Assembly (NCBI GenBank): GCA_964511015.1
Contig: CAZEDX010000010.1
Location: 21,902 to 85,901 of the forward strand
Length of the DNA stretch: 64,000 nucleotides
Direction of reading: 5' to 3'
DNA from: FEN-1099 sp964511015
GTDB lineage: Bacteria; Lernaellota; Lernaellaia; Lernaellales; Lernaellaceae
Shown in pieces: positions 1 to 8,955 of the stretch (positions within the stretch are counted from its first letter, which is position 1; every line of letters starts with the position of its first letter). Under the pieces are notes generated by a model. The model did no database searches. It saw nothing but the letters and a program-made list of their open reading frames with translations, and had not been told where the DNA came from. Made by a program: the position numbers and the translations under genes.

Positions 1-2
1 TA

Positions 3-2054
3 TGGGTCGATGAAGCGGGCCCGGCAGCGCTGACCGAACTGCACGTCTATGCAGCACCAAGAAATCTGCCGCCGGTAATCGACGACGCGGAACTGGTCGG
101 ATTACCCGCCAGTCTGTTGCGCCTGACCTGGAAAAACCGCCATCACGTGCATCACGTGGAAATCCACTATGTGCCCGATGAAATGACGGAAATTACCGAG
201 CGGAATCTGATCGACATGGTTACCTCCGCCGAATCCTGGGAAGGGCCGCGTCCGGCCGCGTTCAACATGTTGGCGGCCTTGGTTCCGGTGGCCGAAGACG
301 GCACCACCGGCGAGCCGGTCTATCTTGAAGCGCCACGGAGGGAAGCTGCCACCTTGCCGATGAACGGGATTATTCAAGGCATGTATTACACCCCTTGGTC
401 GCAGACCGAGATGCGCGAAATGATCGTGCGCCTGGCGCGCGCCGGCCTGTCCATCTTTATGTATGCGCCGAAAGACGATCCCCTACATCGTGCGAACTGG
501 GAAGTGCCCTACGGCGAAGAACAGATGGAACGGTTCTTCGCTTTGCATGAACAGGGCAAACTGCTCGGAGTGAAGGTGTTCTATAGCATTGCGCCGGGGG
601 TAACGATGGATACGACCGACCCGGTGGAACGGCAGATGCTGGCCAACAAGCTCTGGCCTTTTGTCATGGGCGGGTTCCGTCATTTCCAGTTGATGTTCGA
701 CGATATCGACGCCGACATCGGCGTACCGGTGGACGGCACGGTGGGGGCGCAACATGCGGATTTGGCCAACTGGCTCAAAGACCAACTCGAAGAAATGGCT
801 GGAGAACCGGTCGAATTGTGGGTCAATCCGCTCGCCAAACGACCCGAGCACATCGAAGACTGGCCGGGCGGGGCGGACTACGCCCGCGCCATGGGTGAAA
901 CCTACGCGGAGATCCGGCTTTTTTGGGGGGCTCCGACGCGAGGGGATTGGATCGACGCGGCGTATTTCGATCTGCCGCAAGAACTCTACGGTCGCAAACC
1001 TGTTTTCTGGGACAACCAGTTCACCACCGACGGCGGCAACGATTTTGCGGGGCGGGTATTGTTGTCGCCCCTGCAGCGCCGGATGCCTGATTTCTACGAC
1101 GGCGCGGCCGGCTATATCGGGAACCTCATGATTCTAGGGGCGGCAAACAGGTTGTTGGTCACTAGTCACGGCGCCTTCATGAATGACCCCTACGGCTATG
1201 ACTATGCTTCTATGCCACCCCTCGCCGCCGCTGATGAAACGACCAACGATTTCGACCGCGAATTAGCCTCCCGTCTGCAAAACGTGTTCTACGGTTCGGA
1301 TGACCTGTATACGCCGGGAATGGCGTTTCCGCATTACCGTGAGATGGAAGCTGCCGTTGCCGAAGCCAAGGCGGTTTTGCCTCACGCGGATCTCGCCGCG
1401 GCCGTCAACACAGGCCGCAACTTGCTGCACTTTGCCGCACTGATGGCGACAACCCAAAATGATCTGTTGCACAGCCGATTGGAACCCTACCTAGTTGATG
1501 ATTTGTGGGTACCTAGCGATCGCCAGAACCATGAAGGCCACGGCGCACTATTCTTTTTGGCCTGGCTCGGCTCGGTGATGGCCGATCAGCCCGATCCGCG
1601 TGCGTTTCGCGCAAGTAAAGAACTGGTGCACCGCGCGCTATTCGACCGGTATTGGACAAGCCCCTTTGTCGTCACCTTAATGCTCAGCTATCTGGAAGAC
1701 CGGCCACCCCAGGCACGAGGCTTTGTGGCGCCGACGATGGCAGAGACTCCTGCTGACAACCCCCAAGTCGGACTGGAATGGCGATACGAACCCAGTACGA
1801 CCGCGGAAATCGCCGTCTACGGTCTGCCCGGCGCTATCGTGGTCGATCGTCAAATCGTCTGGGTTCCCTCGCACCCGGGCCGGTACCATGCGGTGGTCAC
1901 TGCGGGCACCGCCGCCGGCTGGTCGTGGAAGATCCTGGATTTGACGGTCGGCGGCGGCGAAACGGACGAAGCGGACGACGACCAGGCCGACGACGACCCC
2001 ACCGACCCCGGCGACGACGACGACAAAGACCAAGATGGCGGTTGTGGTTGTTGA
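3..2054 (+). CDS. GH84-like beta-N-acetylglucosaminidase, exported, 5' end outside window
   Basis: The frame is open from the first bases of the window, so the true start lies upstream; the first internal candidate is a TTG at 117. The central part matches the GH84 (O-GlcNAcase/NAGidase) catalytic barrel: a YYTPWS segment, the MYAPKDDPLHR motif, and a paired Asp (codons 699-704, in FDDIDAD) at the position of the two catalytic Asp residues in this family, which act by substrate-assisted hydrolysis of N-acetylglucosaminides. The C-terminus is an Asp-rich stretch ending DGGCGC, shared with the next gene, and probably a surface spacer or sorting tail. An N-terminal signal is expected but lies outside the window. 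Family call is firm; natural substrate is unknown. Confidence 0.85.
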   Translation, partial: WVDEAGPAALTELHVYAAPRNLPPVIDDAELVGLPASLLRLTWKNRHHVHHVEIHYVPDEMTEITERNLIDMVTSAESWEGPRPAAFNMLAALVPVAEDGTTGEPVYLEAPRREAATLPMNGIIQGMYYTPWSQTEMREMIVRLARAGLSIFMYAPKDDPLHRANWEVPYGEEQMERFFALHEQGKLLGVKVFYSIAPGVTMDTTDPVERQMLANKLWPFVMGGFRHFQLMFDDIDADIGVPVDGTVGAQHADLANWLKDQLEEMAGEPVELWVNPLAKRPEHIEDWPGGADYARAMGETYAEIRLFWGAPTRGDWIDAAYFDLPQELYGRKPVFWDNQFTTDGGNDFAGRVLLSPLQRRMPDFYDGAAGYIGNLMILGAANRLLVTSHGAFMNDPYGYDYASMPPLAAADETTNDFDRELASRLQNVFYGSDDLYTPGMAFPHYREMEAAVAEAKAVLPHADLAAAVNTGRNLLHFAALMATTQNDLLHSRLEPYLVDDLWVPSDRQNHEGHGALFFLAWLGSVMADQPDPRAFRASKELVHRALFDRYWTSPFVVTLMLSYLEDRPPQARGFVAPTMAETPADNPQVGLEWRYEPSTTAEIAVYGLPGAIVVDRQIVWVPSHPGRYHAVVTAGTAAGWSWKILDLTVGGGETDEADDDQADDDPTDPGDDDDKDQDGGCGC

Positions 2055-2275
2055 ACCTCCGCTTCGGTTCCTCGAACGCACGGGAAATCCAAAGCGACGG
2101 CTTTACGCCGCGCCTTGATTCCTCTAACATGACCGATGGTAAAAAAGGCCTTGAGCCTTGAACGGACAAAAGGTAGCCAGTCGCCCAACGGTACCTTCGT
2201 TGGAAACATGTTTTTCCCTGCCGATTCGTACCGCGGCCTGGTCAGGTTGAACCCGGAACAAAGGAAGCAGAGTCC

Positions 2276-5059
2276 ATGATTCGCAAAGTAGTGTTATTGG
2301 CCTTTCTGCTCACACTCTGTGTAGCAGTCAGTGCCCAGGCTCGGGCGACTATCGACGCCGACCTGATTCATGTTTTGAGCCAGGCCGGACCCAACGACCA
2401 AATCAACGTCTATGTGGTTCTCAAAGAACAGCTTGACCTTCGTGCCGCACTGGCAGAACTGGATTCGCTGGGTGGCGGGCGCGCGCGGCGGCACTTCGAA
2501 ATCGTGACGCGGCTGCAGGATCTGGCGGAACGGAGCCAGGCGGGCCTGGTGGATTTCGCTGAAATCGCGGCGGAAGACGGCACGGTGACTCGTTTCTATC
2601 CGTTCTGGATCAGCAATTCGATCGCTGTGTCGGCCACTCCCGCATTCATCCGAGAATTGGCGGAACAGCCAGAAGTGGCCAAAATCTACTGGGATGCCCC
2701 GATCGAATTGATCGGCCCGGTGGACGGCGTCAAGATGGTTTCCAGCCAGGGCGACGGCGTTGAAAACGGCGTGGCCGTGATCGGTGCCCCCGATCTGTGG
2801 GCGCTCGGCATCGACGGCACCGGCACCATCGCCTGCGACCAGGATACCGGCGCGGATGGTTCGCACGTAGCCTTCGCCAGCCGCTGGCGTGGCCTGGACC
2901 CGGGCGTCACCCCGGCCGAAGCCTGGTTCGACCCAAACTACAACGAAACCTTCCCGACAGACGCTTGCCCTTACGGCAACTGCCACGGCACGCACACGCT
3001 GGGCACGATCGTCGGTGACGACGGCGGTTCCAACCAGATCGGCGTAGCACCGGGTGCCAAATGGATCGGGGCAAAAACGATCGACGTCGGCGATATCCTT
3101 ACGTTGGCCGTAGCGGCCTTCGAATGGGCCGCCGACCCGGACGGCGAACCGGGCACTATCGACGACGTTCCGCACGTGGTAAGTAACTCCTGGGGTCTGC
3201 CCCAGAGCCTGTACGGCCAGTGCCAGGACGATTTCAACACCGTGATCGACGCTTGCGAAGCCGCCGGCGTGGCCGTGGTGTTTGCGGCCGGTAATGAAGG
3301 CTCGAACGGTCCGCGTTCCCCTGGCGATCGCATTGCCAGCGACGTCAATGTGTTCTCGGTCGGCGCCCTGGAGCAGGACGGCGAAACGATCGCGTACTTC
3401 TCCAGCCTCGGGCCGTCTCGTTGCGACAACACGACCATCAAACCGGAGGTTTCGGCGGTCGGCGTCGACGTTCGTTCCGCGCAGCCCGGCAACAGCTATG
3501 GTTTGATGAGTGGCACCTCGATGGCCACTCCGCACGTAGCTGGCGCGATTCTGTTGCTCGCCAGCGCCTATCCCGACGCGACCCCCGAACAGTTGAAAAC
3601 CGCACTGTATGTCACCGCGATCGACCTGGGTCCCGCCGGTGAAGACAACACCTTCGGCAACGGCCGTATCGACTTGGTAGCTGCCCTCGCCTGGTTGATG
3701 GAGCAGATGGTCAATTCCGACGGCAAAGTGCGCGTCGATTCGACCTCCTACAACTGCGACGACACGATCACCATCACCGTCTCGGACATCGACCTGACGG
3801 CCGGCACGCAGAACGTGACCATCGTCAGCAACACCGAAACCACGCCGGAAACGGTTACCCTGGCCCAGACCGACACGGCCGGTGTATACCGGGGTTCCTT
3901 TGCCACAACCGGCGACTCCGCGTCGCACGGCGACAATCACCTGTCGATTTCTAACGGCGATGATATCACCGTGACCTACATCGACGCCGACAACGGCAGC
4001 GGCGGCATCAACGTTTCCAAAACCGCCGAGGCCACAGCCGACTGCGCGGCGCCGACCTTCGCCGGCTTGACCGAAGCGCTACCCGGCGACTACCAGGTGA
4101 CCTTGAACTGGAGTGCCGCAACCGACGTAAATCCGATTCACTACAACATCTATCGCGCGGACAGCCCGACCACCTTCGACTTCGGCACCCCGTTGGCTAC
4201 CGTCACCGCGGTCACCTACCTCGACGAAGATGTGGTCAACAACAACACTTACTACTACGTCGTTCGCGCCGAAGACTCGTTGAACAACGAAGACTCCAAC
4301 GAAGTGGTTCAGAGCGCGACGCCGGTCGGCCCGGAACGAATCTTCAGAGAAGATTTCGAGGCCGCCGACGGCCTGGCCGACTGGACGATCATCAACGCCG
4401 GTTCGTGCAACGGCACCTGGACCGACACCAACCCGGGCGGCGAATCTTCGCCTTACTGGAGCGGTATGTTCGCCATTGCCGACCGCACGGCCTACATCTT
4501 CGGCCAGATGGACGAATCGATGATCAGCCCGGCGATCGATTGCACCAACTACGGCACGATCCAGGTGGCCTTCTCGCACGAGTTCGAGAAGAGCTTGTTC
4601 GACACCGCCGAGGTTCACTACTCCATCGATGGCGGCAACAACTGGGTGTTGATCAAGAAGTTCAATCAGTCTGACGCAGGCGACATGGTCTATGACGTGC
4701 CGGCGCTCGACCACCGTGCGGAGGTCTACTTGCGCTTCCACTATGTGGGCGGCGCCATGGCCTACTACTGGGGCGTCGACGACATCGAAGTGCGCGGCTG
4801 GCCCGAGGCGCCGGACGACGACACCACCGATGACGATATCACCGATGACGACACCACCGACGATGACATCACCGATGACGACACCACCGACGATGACATC
4901 ATCGACGACGACACCACCGACGACGACACCACCGACGACGACGTCACCGATGACGACGTCACCGACGATGACGTGCTGCCCACCGACGACGACACCGCCG
5001 ATGACGATGTGGTTGGCGACGACGACGATGATGATGACGACGGCGGCTGCGGCTGCTGA
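2276..5059 (+). CDS. Secreted subtilisin-like serine protease (S8) with Fn3 and Asp/Thr tail
   Basis: A 927-residue protein with a clear signal peptide ending near AQARA (residue 24). The S8 catalytic triad is visible: Asp190 in DQDTG, His237 in CHGTHT and Ser415 in SGTSMATPH, with the oxyanion Asn in AAGNEG. After the protease domain comes a strand-rich segment, a fibronectin type III-like domain (about residues 585-685) and a lectin/MAM-like jelly-roll segment (about 690-845). The last 80 residues are DDDTTDDD-type repeats ending DGGCGC, like the upstream glycosidase. It is likely exported and held at or released from the cell surface. A strong intrinsic terminator follows. The preceding 220-nt gap shows no clear promoter. 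Confidence 0.93.
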   Translation: MIRKVVLLAFLLTLCVAVSAQARATIDADLIHVLSQAGPNDQINVYVVLKEQLDLRAALAELDSLGGGRARRHFEIVTRLQDLAERSQAGLVDFAEIAAEDGTVTRFYPFWISNSIAVSATPAFIRELAEQPEVAKIYWDAPIELIGPVDGVKMVSSQGDGVENGVAVIGAPDLWALGIDGTGTIACDQDTGADGSHVAFASRWRGLDPGVTPAEAWFDPNYNETFPTDACPYGNCHGTHTLGTIVGDDGGSNQIGVAPGAKWIGAKTIDVGDILTLAVAAFEWAADPDGEPGTIDDVPHVVSNSWGLPQSLYGQCQDDFNTVIDACEAAGVAVVFAAGNEGSNGPRSPGDRIASDVNVFSVGALEQDGETIAYFSSLGPSRCDNTTIKPEVSAVGVDVRSAQPGNSYGLMSGTSMATPHVAGAILLLASAYPDATPEQLKTALYVTAIDLGPAGEDNTFGNGRIDLVAALAWLMEQMVNSDGKVRVDSTSYNCDDTITITVSDIDLTAGTQNVTIVSNTETTPETVTLAQTDTAGVYRGSFATTGDSASHGDNHLSISNGDDITVTYIDADNGSGGINVSKTAEATADCAAPTFAGLTEALPGDYQVTLNWSAATDVNPIHYNIYRADSPTTFDFGTPLATVTAVTYLDEDVVNNNTYYYVVRAEDSLNNEDSNEVVQSATPVGPERIFREDFEAADGLADWTIINAGSCNGTWTDTNPGGESSPYWSGMFAIADRTAYIFGQMDESMISPAIDCTNYGTIQVAFSHEFEKSLFDTAEVHYSIDGGNNWVLIKKFNQSDAGDMVYDVPALDHRAEVYLRFHYVGGAMAYYWGVDDIEVRGWPEAPDDDTTDDDITDDDTTDDDITDDDTTDDDIIDDDTTDDDTTDDDVTDDDVTDDDVLPTDDDTADDDVVGDDDDDDDDGGCGC

Positions 5060-5111
5060 TTGACCGAACAGGTCGGCGGCCGCCCGGCCGCCACCTCACT
5101 GGCTCCATCGA

Positions 5112-5137
5112 GGGCGGGTCTCTGACCCGCCCTTTTT
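5112..5137 (+). terminator. Intrinsic terminator after the subtilase gene
   Basis: A perfect 9-bp GC stem (GGGCGGGTC / GACCCGCCC) with a TCT loop, directly followed by five T. It lies 53 nt after the protease stop codon and just before the PlsC gene. Confidence 0.9.
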
Positions 5138-5163
5138 GTATCCCGGCGTCTCATTGACTTTCG

Positions 5164-6024
5164 GTGTCTTTTCCCTTACTAGGAGCCTGCTTGATTTTTG
5201 CCCCTAGTGGGCTTTTGGCATTGGTCTACGCAACGGTGATAACGATGATGGCGTTTCTTCGTTCGCTCTGGGTCTGGTCTACCTGCATTATGCTCATCAT
5301 CTTATGGCTGCCGACACTGGCGGTCATTCGTTTGTTCGACCGCGATCCGGTTCTCTATCGCACCGGCCGCTGGTTCCGTCGTGTCGGGGTGATGATGACC
5401 AAGGTCGTACCCACCTGGCGGTTCGACGTCACTGGCGCGGAAATAGTGACTAATCCCCGCCATCCGTATGTGGTAGTCAGTAACCACCAGTCTTTCGCCG
5501 ATATTCCCATCATTTCCCGCCTCCCCTGGGAAATGAAATGGGTAGCCAAACAGTCGCTCTTCAAAGTGCCGTTCGGCGGATGGATGATGCGCTTGGCGGG
5601 AGACATCGCTGTCAAGCGGGATTGTCCGCATAGCCGCGGCGGCGTGCTGCCGCGCGCCCGCTGGTATCTCGACCGATTTTGCTCGGTGATGTTTTTCCCC
5701 GAAGGGACCCGTTCGCACGACGGACGCGTACGCGCCTTTCATCACGGCGCTTTTCGCCTCGCCATCGAAGCGCAGGTTCCGGTGTTGCCGCTGGCCCTCG
5801 ACGGCACCATGGACTGTCTGCCCAAGCATTCCTGGATCATGCGGGGCATCAACAACATCCGTCTGCGCGTGTTGCCGCCCGTCGAAACCAAAGGAATGAC
5901 CATCGCGGACTTGGGAGCGTTGAGTGACCGCGTCCGCCAGATGATCATGAAACAGGTTGCCGCTTGGCGCGAGGTCGACGTGCCTACTGTCGATGGCACC
6001 GTGCATTTGCGCGAGGAGCAATAG
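5164..6024 (+). CDS. plsC: 1-acyl-sn-glycerol-3-phosphate acyltransferase family protein
   Basis: PlsC/LPLAT family enzyme that transfers an acyl chain to lysophosphatidate or a related lysolipid at the inner membrane. Two hydrophobic segments occupy roughly residues 5-60. The HX4D catalytic motif is seen as NHQSFADIP, and the acyl-acceptor motif as FFPEGTRS, followed by a basic/His segment. Length (286 aa) is slightly above the usual 240-260 because of the N-terminal membrane part. The chosen GTG start gives the complete first hydrophobic segment; an ATG near 5245 is an alternative. It converges on the sulfatase-like gene with 14 nt between stops. Confidence 0.9.
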   Translation: MSFPLLGACLIFAPSGLLALVYATVITMMAFLRSLWVWSTCIMLIILWLPTLAVIRLFDRDPVLYRTGRWFRRVGVMMTKVVPTWRFDVTGAEIVTNPRHPYVVVSNHQSFADIPIISRLPWEMKWVAKQSLFKVPFGGWMMRLAGDIAVKRDCPHSRGGVLPRARWYLDRFCSVMFFPEGTRSHDGRVRAFHHGAFRLAIEAQVPVLPLALDGTMDCLPKHSWIMRGINNIRLRVLPPVETKGMTIADLGALSDRVRQMIMKQVAAWREVDVPTVDGTVHLREEQ

Positions 6025-6038
6025 GCGGCGCCTGCCGG

Positions 6039-7976
6039 TCAGTGGGCAGGTAGGTATCCCAGGCTCTGCAGCTTTTGCTTTTCTTCTTCGGTTAGTTTCA
6101 CGTCGCGGTCCGTCTGTCCGGCGCCGGCGAACATCAGGCCGGCGATCTGGCGGATCCGGGCTTCCATTGCCTGGTCCGACAGGTTCTGCAGTTCGCCCGG
6201 ATCCTGGTCGATCCGGACCAATAGCGATGCGAACGCGAGATGCGCGTCCTTGATTTTCACCGTGACTCCGCCGAACCATTTCCAGCGTCCGTCGGTGACA
6301 TAGCGAGAAGGTGTTGCGGTAACAAACAAGTTTTCCCCGCCGAGCCAGCGCGCAGTCGGCATCGAGCCAGCGCCGCGGAGCGCTGCCGATAGATCCTGGC
6401 CGTCGGCTTGTTTCAGCCCTCCGGGCAACCCCACCAAACCCAACAACGTCGGCGCTACATCAACCAGACTCGCGGCACCATCCACGGTGGTGCCCGCGGG
6501 CAACCCTGGCCCCGCGATGATCCAGGGCACCCGGATCTCCGGCTCGAACAAGGTAATTCCGTGTCCGTACATGCCGTGCTCACCGAACAGATCGCCATGA
6601 TCGGAAACGACGGCGACAATCGTGTTGGCCTCACCCGCGCGGGCCGCGTCGAGCACCTGGCCGGCGGCCCGGTCCGCACCAACAACCTCGCTCAGGTACA
6701 ATGCGCGCGCCGCCGCCGTCATGTTGGGCGAGCCTTGCCGCAAAGCCTGAGCCAGGTCGAAGTAGTCCGTGAACTCCTGCACACGCACGCGTTCCGCCAA
6801 CGTGGTTTCGCCGAACAGCGCACTGGGAACCTCGCCGCGTGGGTCCCAAGGCCAATGCGGGTCATACAAATGAACGAACAAAAAATAGGGACGCGCCCGG
6901 TCGCGACCACGCAACCAAGCCAGCGCGAGCGCTGCCGCATCCGCCGCCCGTTCGGTGGCCGGATGTTCGACCTGATCGTATCCTTGGCCGAAACCGTAAG
7001 GTGAATCGACAAACAAATGCGTCACCACCGCGTGGGTGTCGTAGCCTTGCGCGGCCAACACCTCTGCCAGCGTCGTCGCTCGCCGCGGCAAGGCATCGGC
7101 CACACGCCGTACACCAACCCGCCAAGGCCAGCGACCCGTCACCATGGCCGCATGAGCCGGCAGGGTCCAACTCGCCGGCGTGCGCACAGTGGCCATCCGC
7201 ACGCCACCGGCGGCGAGACGATCCAGATTCGGCGTCGCGCTGAGCGCGGCTCCATAGGCGCCGATGGCATCGGTCCGCAAAGTATCGATACTGATCAACA
7301 CCAGGTTGGGAAGCCTCGTTTTAGGCGGTGCCTGCCTCGCCGCCAACGCCGGAACGACTAACACCGTTATCCCTAACGCTACAACGACCAACCAGTGCCA
7401 CCGGTGGATCGGGCGTGGTTCGCGCGTCGTCAGCCAGTTCGTCAACGGGCGTCGCGCCAACACGCTGACCAGCGCGCCCAGGGCGGAGGGCGCCAGCAAC
7501 GGCACCAGCAACACCAGCGGTTGCACGGCGATGAGCGGCAGCAAGCGATTGGGCAAGAGCGCGCCGGCGAGAATGCGGCCGATGAAAACCTGCATCGAAA
7601 CCGCGTCGGCGGCAAACAGCGGCAACTTGGCGGCCGGTGTTGACTCCAACAACGCGCGTAACACCACCATCAGCGCCAGCAGGATTGGTACGGCCATTAA
7701 CCAGCCGGCTAGCAAAGCCACCGCCGCCCGCCGAGTCGGCCAGAACAAACGGAAGACCAATGTCTGCACTATCGCCAGCAAGCCGAGCGCCAAGCTCATC
7801 CAGGCTCCGGTTTGGCTTCCTTCAGCGACCACTCGCCAGAAAAGGACGCTCGACCAACCCGCATAACCTTCCGCGAAACTTTGCCACAAACCGATGCCCG
7901 CTCCCGCAATGGTCGCCACCACCACGACACCAATCAGGACCCTTGCGAGAAACGACGGCAGCCAGGATTTCTTCAT
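6039..7976 (-). CDS. Membrane-anchored sulfatase/phosphatase superfamily enzyme
   Basis: A 645-residue protein with several N-terminal membrane segments (about residues 5-205) and a periplasmic alkaline-phosphatase-superfamily domain. Metal-binding Asp231 and Asp236 are visible in SIDTLRTD, and further metal ligands in SDHGDLFGEHG. The nucleophile region reads WTLPAH, so Thr271 sits where true sulfatases have the Cys/Ser of C/S-x-P-x-R. It should therefore not depend on formylglycine and may act as a phosphodiesterase or phospho-group transferase rather than a sulfatase. The ATG at 7976 overlaps the preceding stop (ATGA), which fixes the start; a longer upstream frame runs into the neighbouring gene. 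Last gene of an overlapping four-gene run. Confidence 0.85.
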   Translation of the reverse strand: MKKSWLPSFLARVLIGVVVVATIAGAGIGLWQSFAEGYAGWSSVLFWRVVAEGSQTGAWMSLALGLLAIVQTLVFRLFWPTRRAAVALLAGWLMAVPILLALMVVLRALLESTPAAKLPLFAADAVSMQVFIGRILAGALLPNRLLPLIAVQPLVLLVPLLAPSALGALVSVLARRPLTNWLTTREPRPIHRWHWLVVVALGITVLVVPALAARQAPPKTRLPNLVLISIDTLRTDAIGAYGAALSATPNLDRLAAGGVRMATVRTPASWTLPAHAAMVTGRWPWRVGVRRVADALPRRATTLAEVLAAQGYDTHAVVTHLFVDSPYGFGQGYDQVEHPATERAADAAALALAWLRGRDRARPYFLFVHLYDPHWPWDPRGEVPSALFGETTLAERVRVQEFTDYFDLAQALRQGSPNMTAAARALYLSEVVGADRAAGQVLDAARAGEANTIVAVVSDHGDLFGEHGMYGHGITLFEPEIRVPWIIAGPGLPAGTTVDGAASLVDVAPTLLGLVGLPGGLKQADGQDLSAALRGAGSMPTARWLGGENLFVTATPSRYVTDGRWKWFGGVTVKIKDAHLAFASLLVRIDQDPGELQNLSDQAMEARIRQIAGLMFAGAGQTDRDVKLTEEEKQKLQSLGYLPAH

Positions 7977-8440
7977 GGCGCCGCACCATCCGGAGTCATG
8001 CTCGTCCCTCCGAACGCCGCCATGTCCAACCACACAACCCATGCGCTGTCGTCGTCGCGCTTGAGCACCTGCAGCCGCTGCGTGCCGCGGCGCGCTTCGT
8101 AGGCCCAATGCCCGTCTTCCGCCGGAGACCACGGACCGATCAGATCGCCCAACGCCTTGCGGACGTGCGCGAAGGTCTTAGCCGCCGTGGCGAAGCTGAT
8201 CGACACCAATTTGCCATCGCGGAAGAGCAGGCGGATGTCGCGCACCTCGCCGATCGGACCGGCGGCCCGCCAAGCCTGCAACGGGGCGGCCGCCTCCGCT
8301 GGCGCCAACGTCGGAATCAGTGTACGCGCCTGGATCAAGGTCGCGCCTAACCGCAGGTCATGCAATAGGAATGGATCTGCCGCGTAGGCCAGCGAGGCCG
8401 CCAACACCAACAGTAGGCAGATCACGCGTTTCATGTTCAT
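7973..8440 (-). CDS. Small exported protein of unknown function
   Basis: A 155-residue protein with a signal peptide (KRVICLLLVLAASLAYA) and no family I recognise. The mature part is a compact mixed-composition domain without Cys. It overlaps its neighbours on both sides by ATGA, so it is probably translationally coupled to the upstream 172-residue exported protein and the downstream sulfatase-like enzyme. Its role may be linked to the processing of a periplasmic substrate by those enzymes, but this is only inference from position. Confidence 0.75.
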   Translation of the reverse strand: MNMKRVICLLLVLAASLAYAADPFLLHDLRLGATLIQARTLIPTLAPAEAAAPLQAWRAAGPIGEVRDIRLLFRDGKLVSISFATAAKTFAHVRKALGDLIGPWSPAEDGHWAYEARRGTQRLQVLKRDDDSAWVVWLDMAAFGGTSMTPDGAAP

Positions 8441-8955
8441 AGCACCTGGGTGGGAGTCGGCCCTACCGACGGCAGAACCGCCCGCCGTGCCATCAATTTG
8501 ACGGCGTAGTACGGGCGATAGTCTCCGTCGCCCACATGAACAAAAAAGCGGATCAGGCCGTCTTCGATGCGCGATCCATCTTGCGTGTGCAACACGCCGT
8601 CGACCCGGATCCGTTGTTGTTCGATCAACACCTCATCGCGGACGCGCAGCTCTTTCTCGTTGATCAGCTTGCACCGCGTGAAGCGCATTGAACGTTCACC
8701 GAACAGCACCATCTCCACCAGGTAATGTTGCGCGTCGTTGGCGATGGGATATATCGCCAGCCGCGCGTTGGTCGGCGTCAGCACGTTCTGTTCGTCAAAG
8801 ACATTCGCCGGGCCTTCCCAGGTTCCCAAGAACATGCGCCCCGGGTCGGCTGTCCGGGCTGGCGTCGCTATTGCCATAACTGCCAGTAACAACAGCCAGC
8901 GGGTTCTCCGCCACCCCATTCGACTCGCCCCCGATAACCTCCCACCAACCGTCAT
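8437..8955 (-). CDS. Exported protein of unknown function
   Basis: A 172-residue protein with a long basic n-region, a hydrophobic core (LLLLAVMAIA) and a likely signal-peptidase site near ARTADP. The mature part begins with GTWEGPANVFDE and is strand-rich, resembling a small lipocalin-like or calycin-like barrel, but I cannot assign a family. The ATG at 8955 overlaps the amidohydrolase stop (ATGA) and the stop overlaps the next start, so the start is well supported although a second Met lies 12 codons in, nearer the signal peptide. Confidence 0.75.
   Translation of the reverse strand: MTVGGRLSGASRMGWRRTRWLLLLAVMAIATPARTADPGRMFLGTWEGPANVFDEQNVLTPTNARLAIYPIANDAQHYLVEMVLFGERSMRFTRCKLINEKELRVRDEVLIEQQRIRVDGVLHTQDGSRIEDGLIRFFVHVGDGDYRPYYAVKLMARRAVLPSVGPTPTQVL

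Noticed and set aside
2294..3940. A 548-codon open frame on the minus strand
   Set aside because: Antisense shadow of the subtilase, whose triad and signal peptide are clear.
4815..5020. Asp/Thr codon repeats as a CRISPR or tandem DNA repeat
   Set aside because: The units are in frame, of uneven length and code for a repeated protein spacer; no unique spacers of CRISPR type exist.
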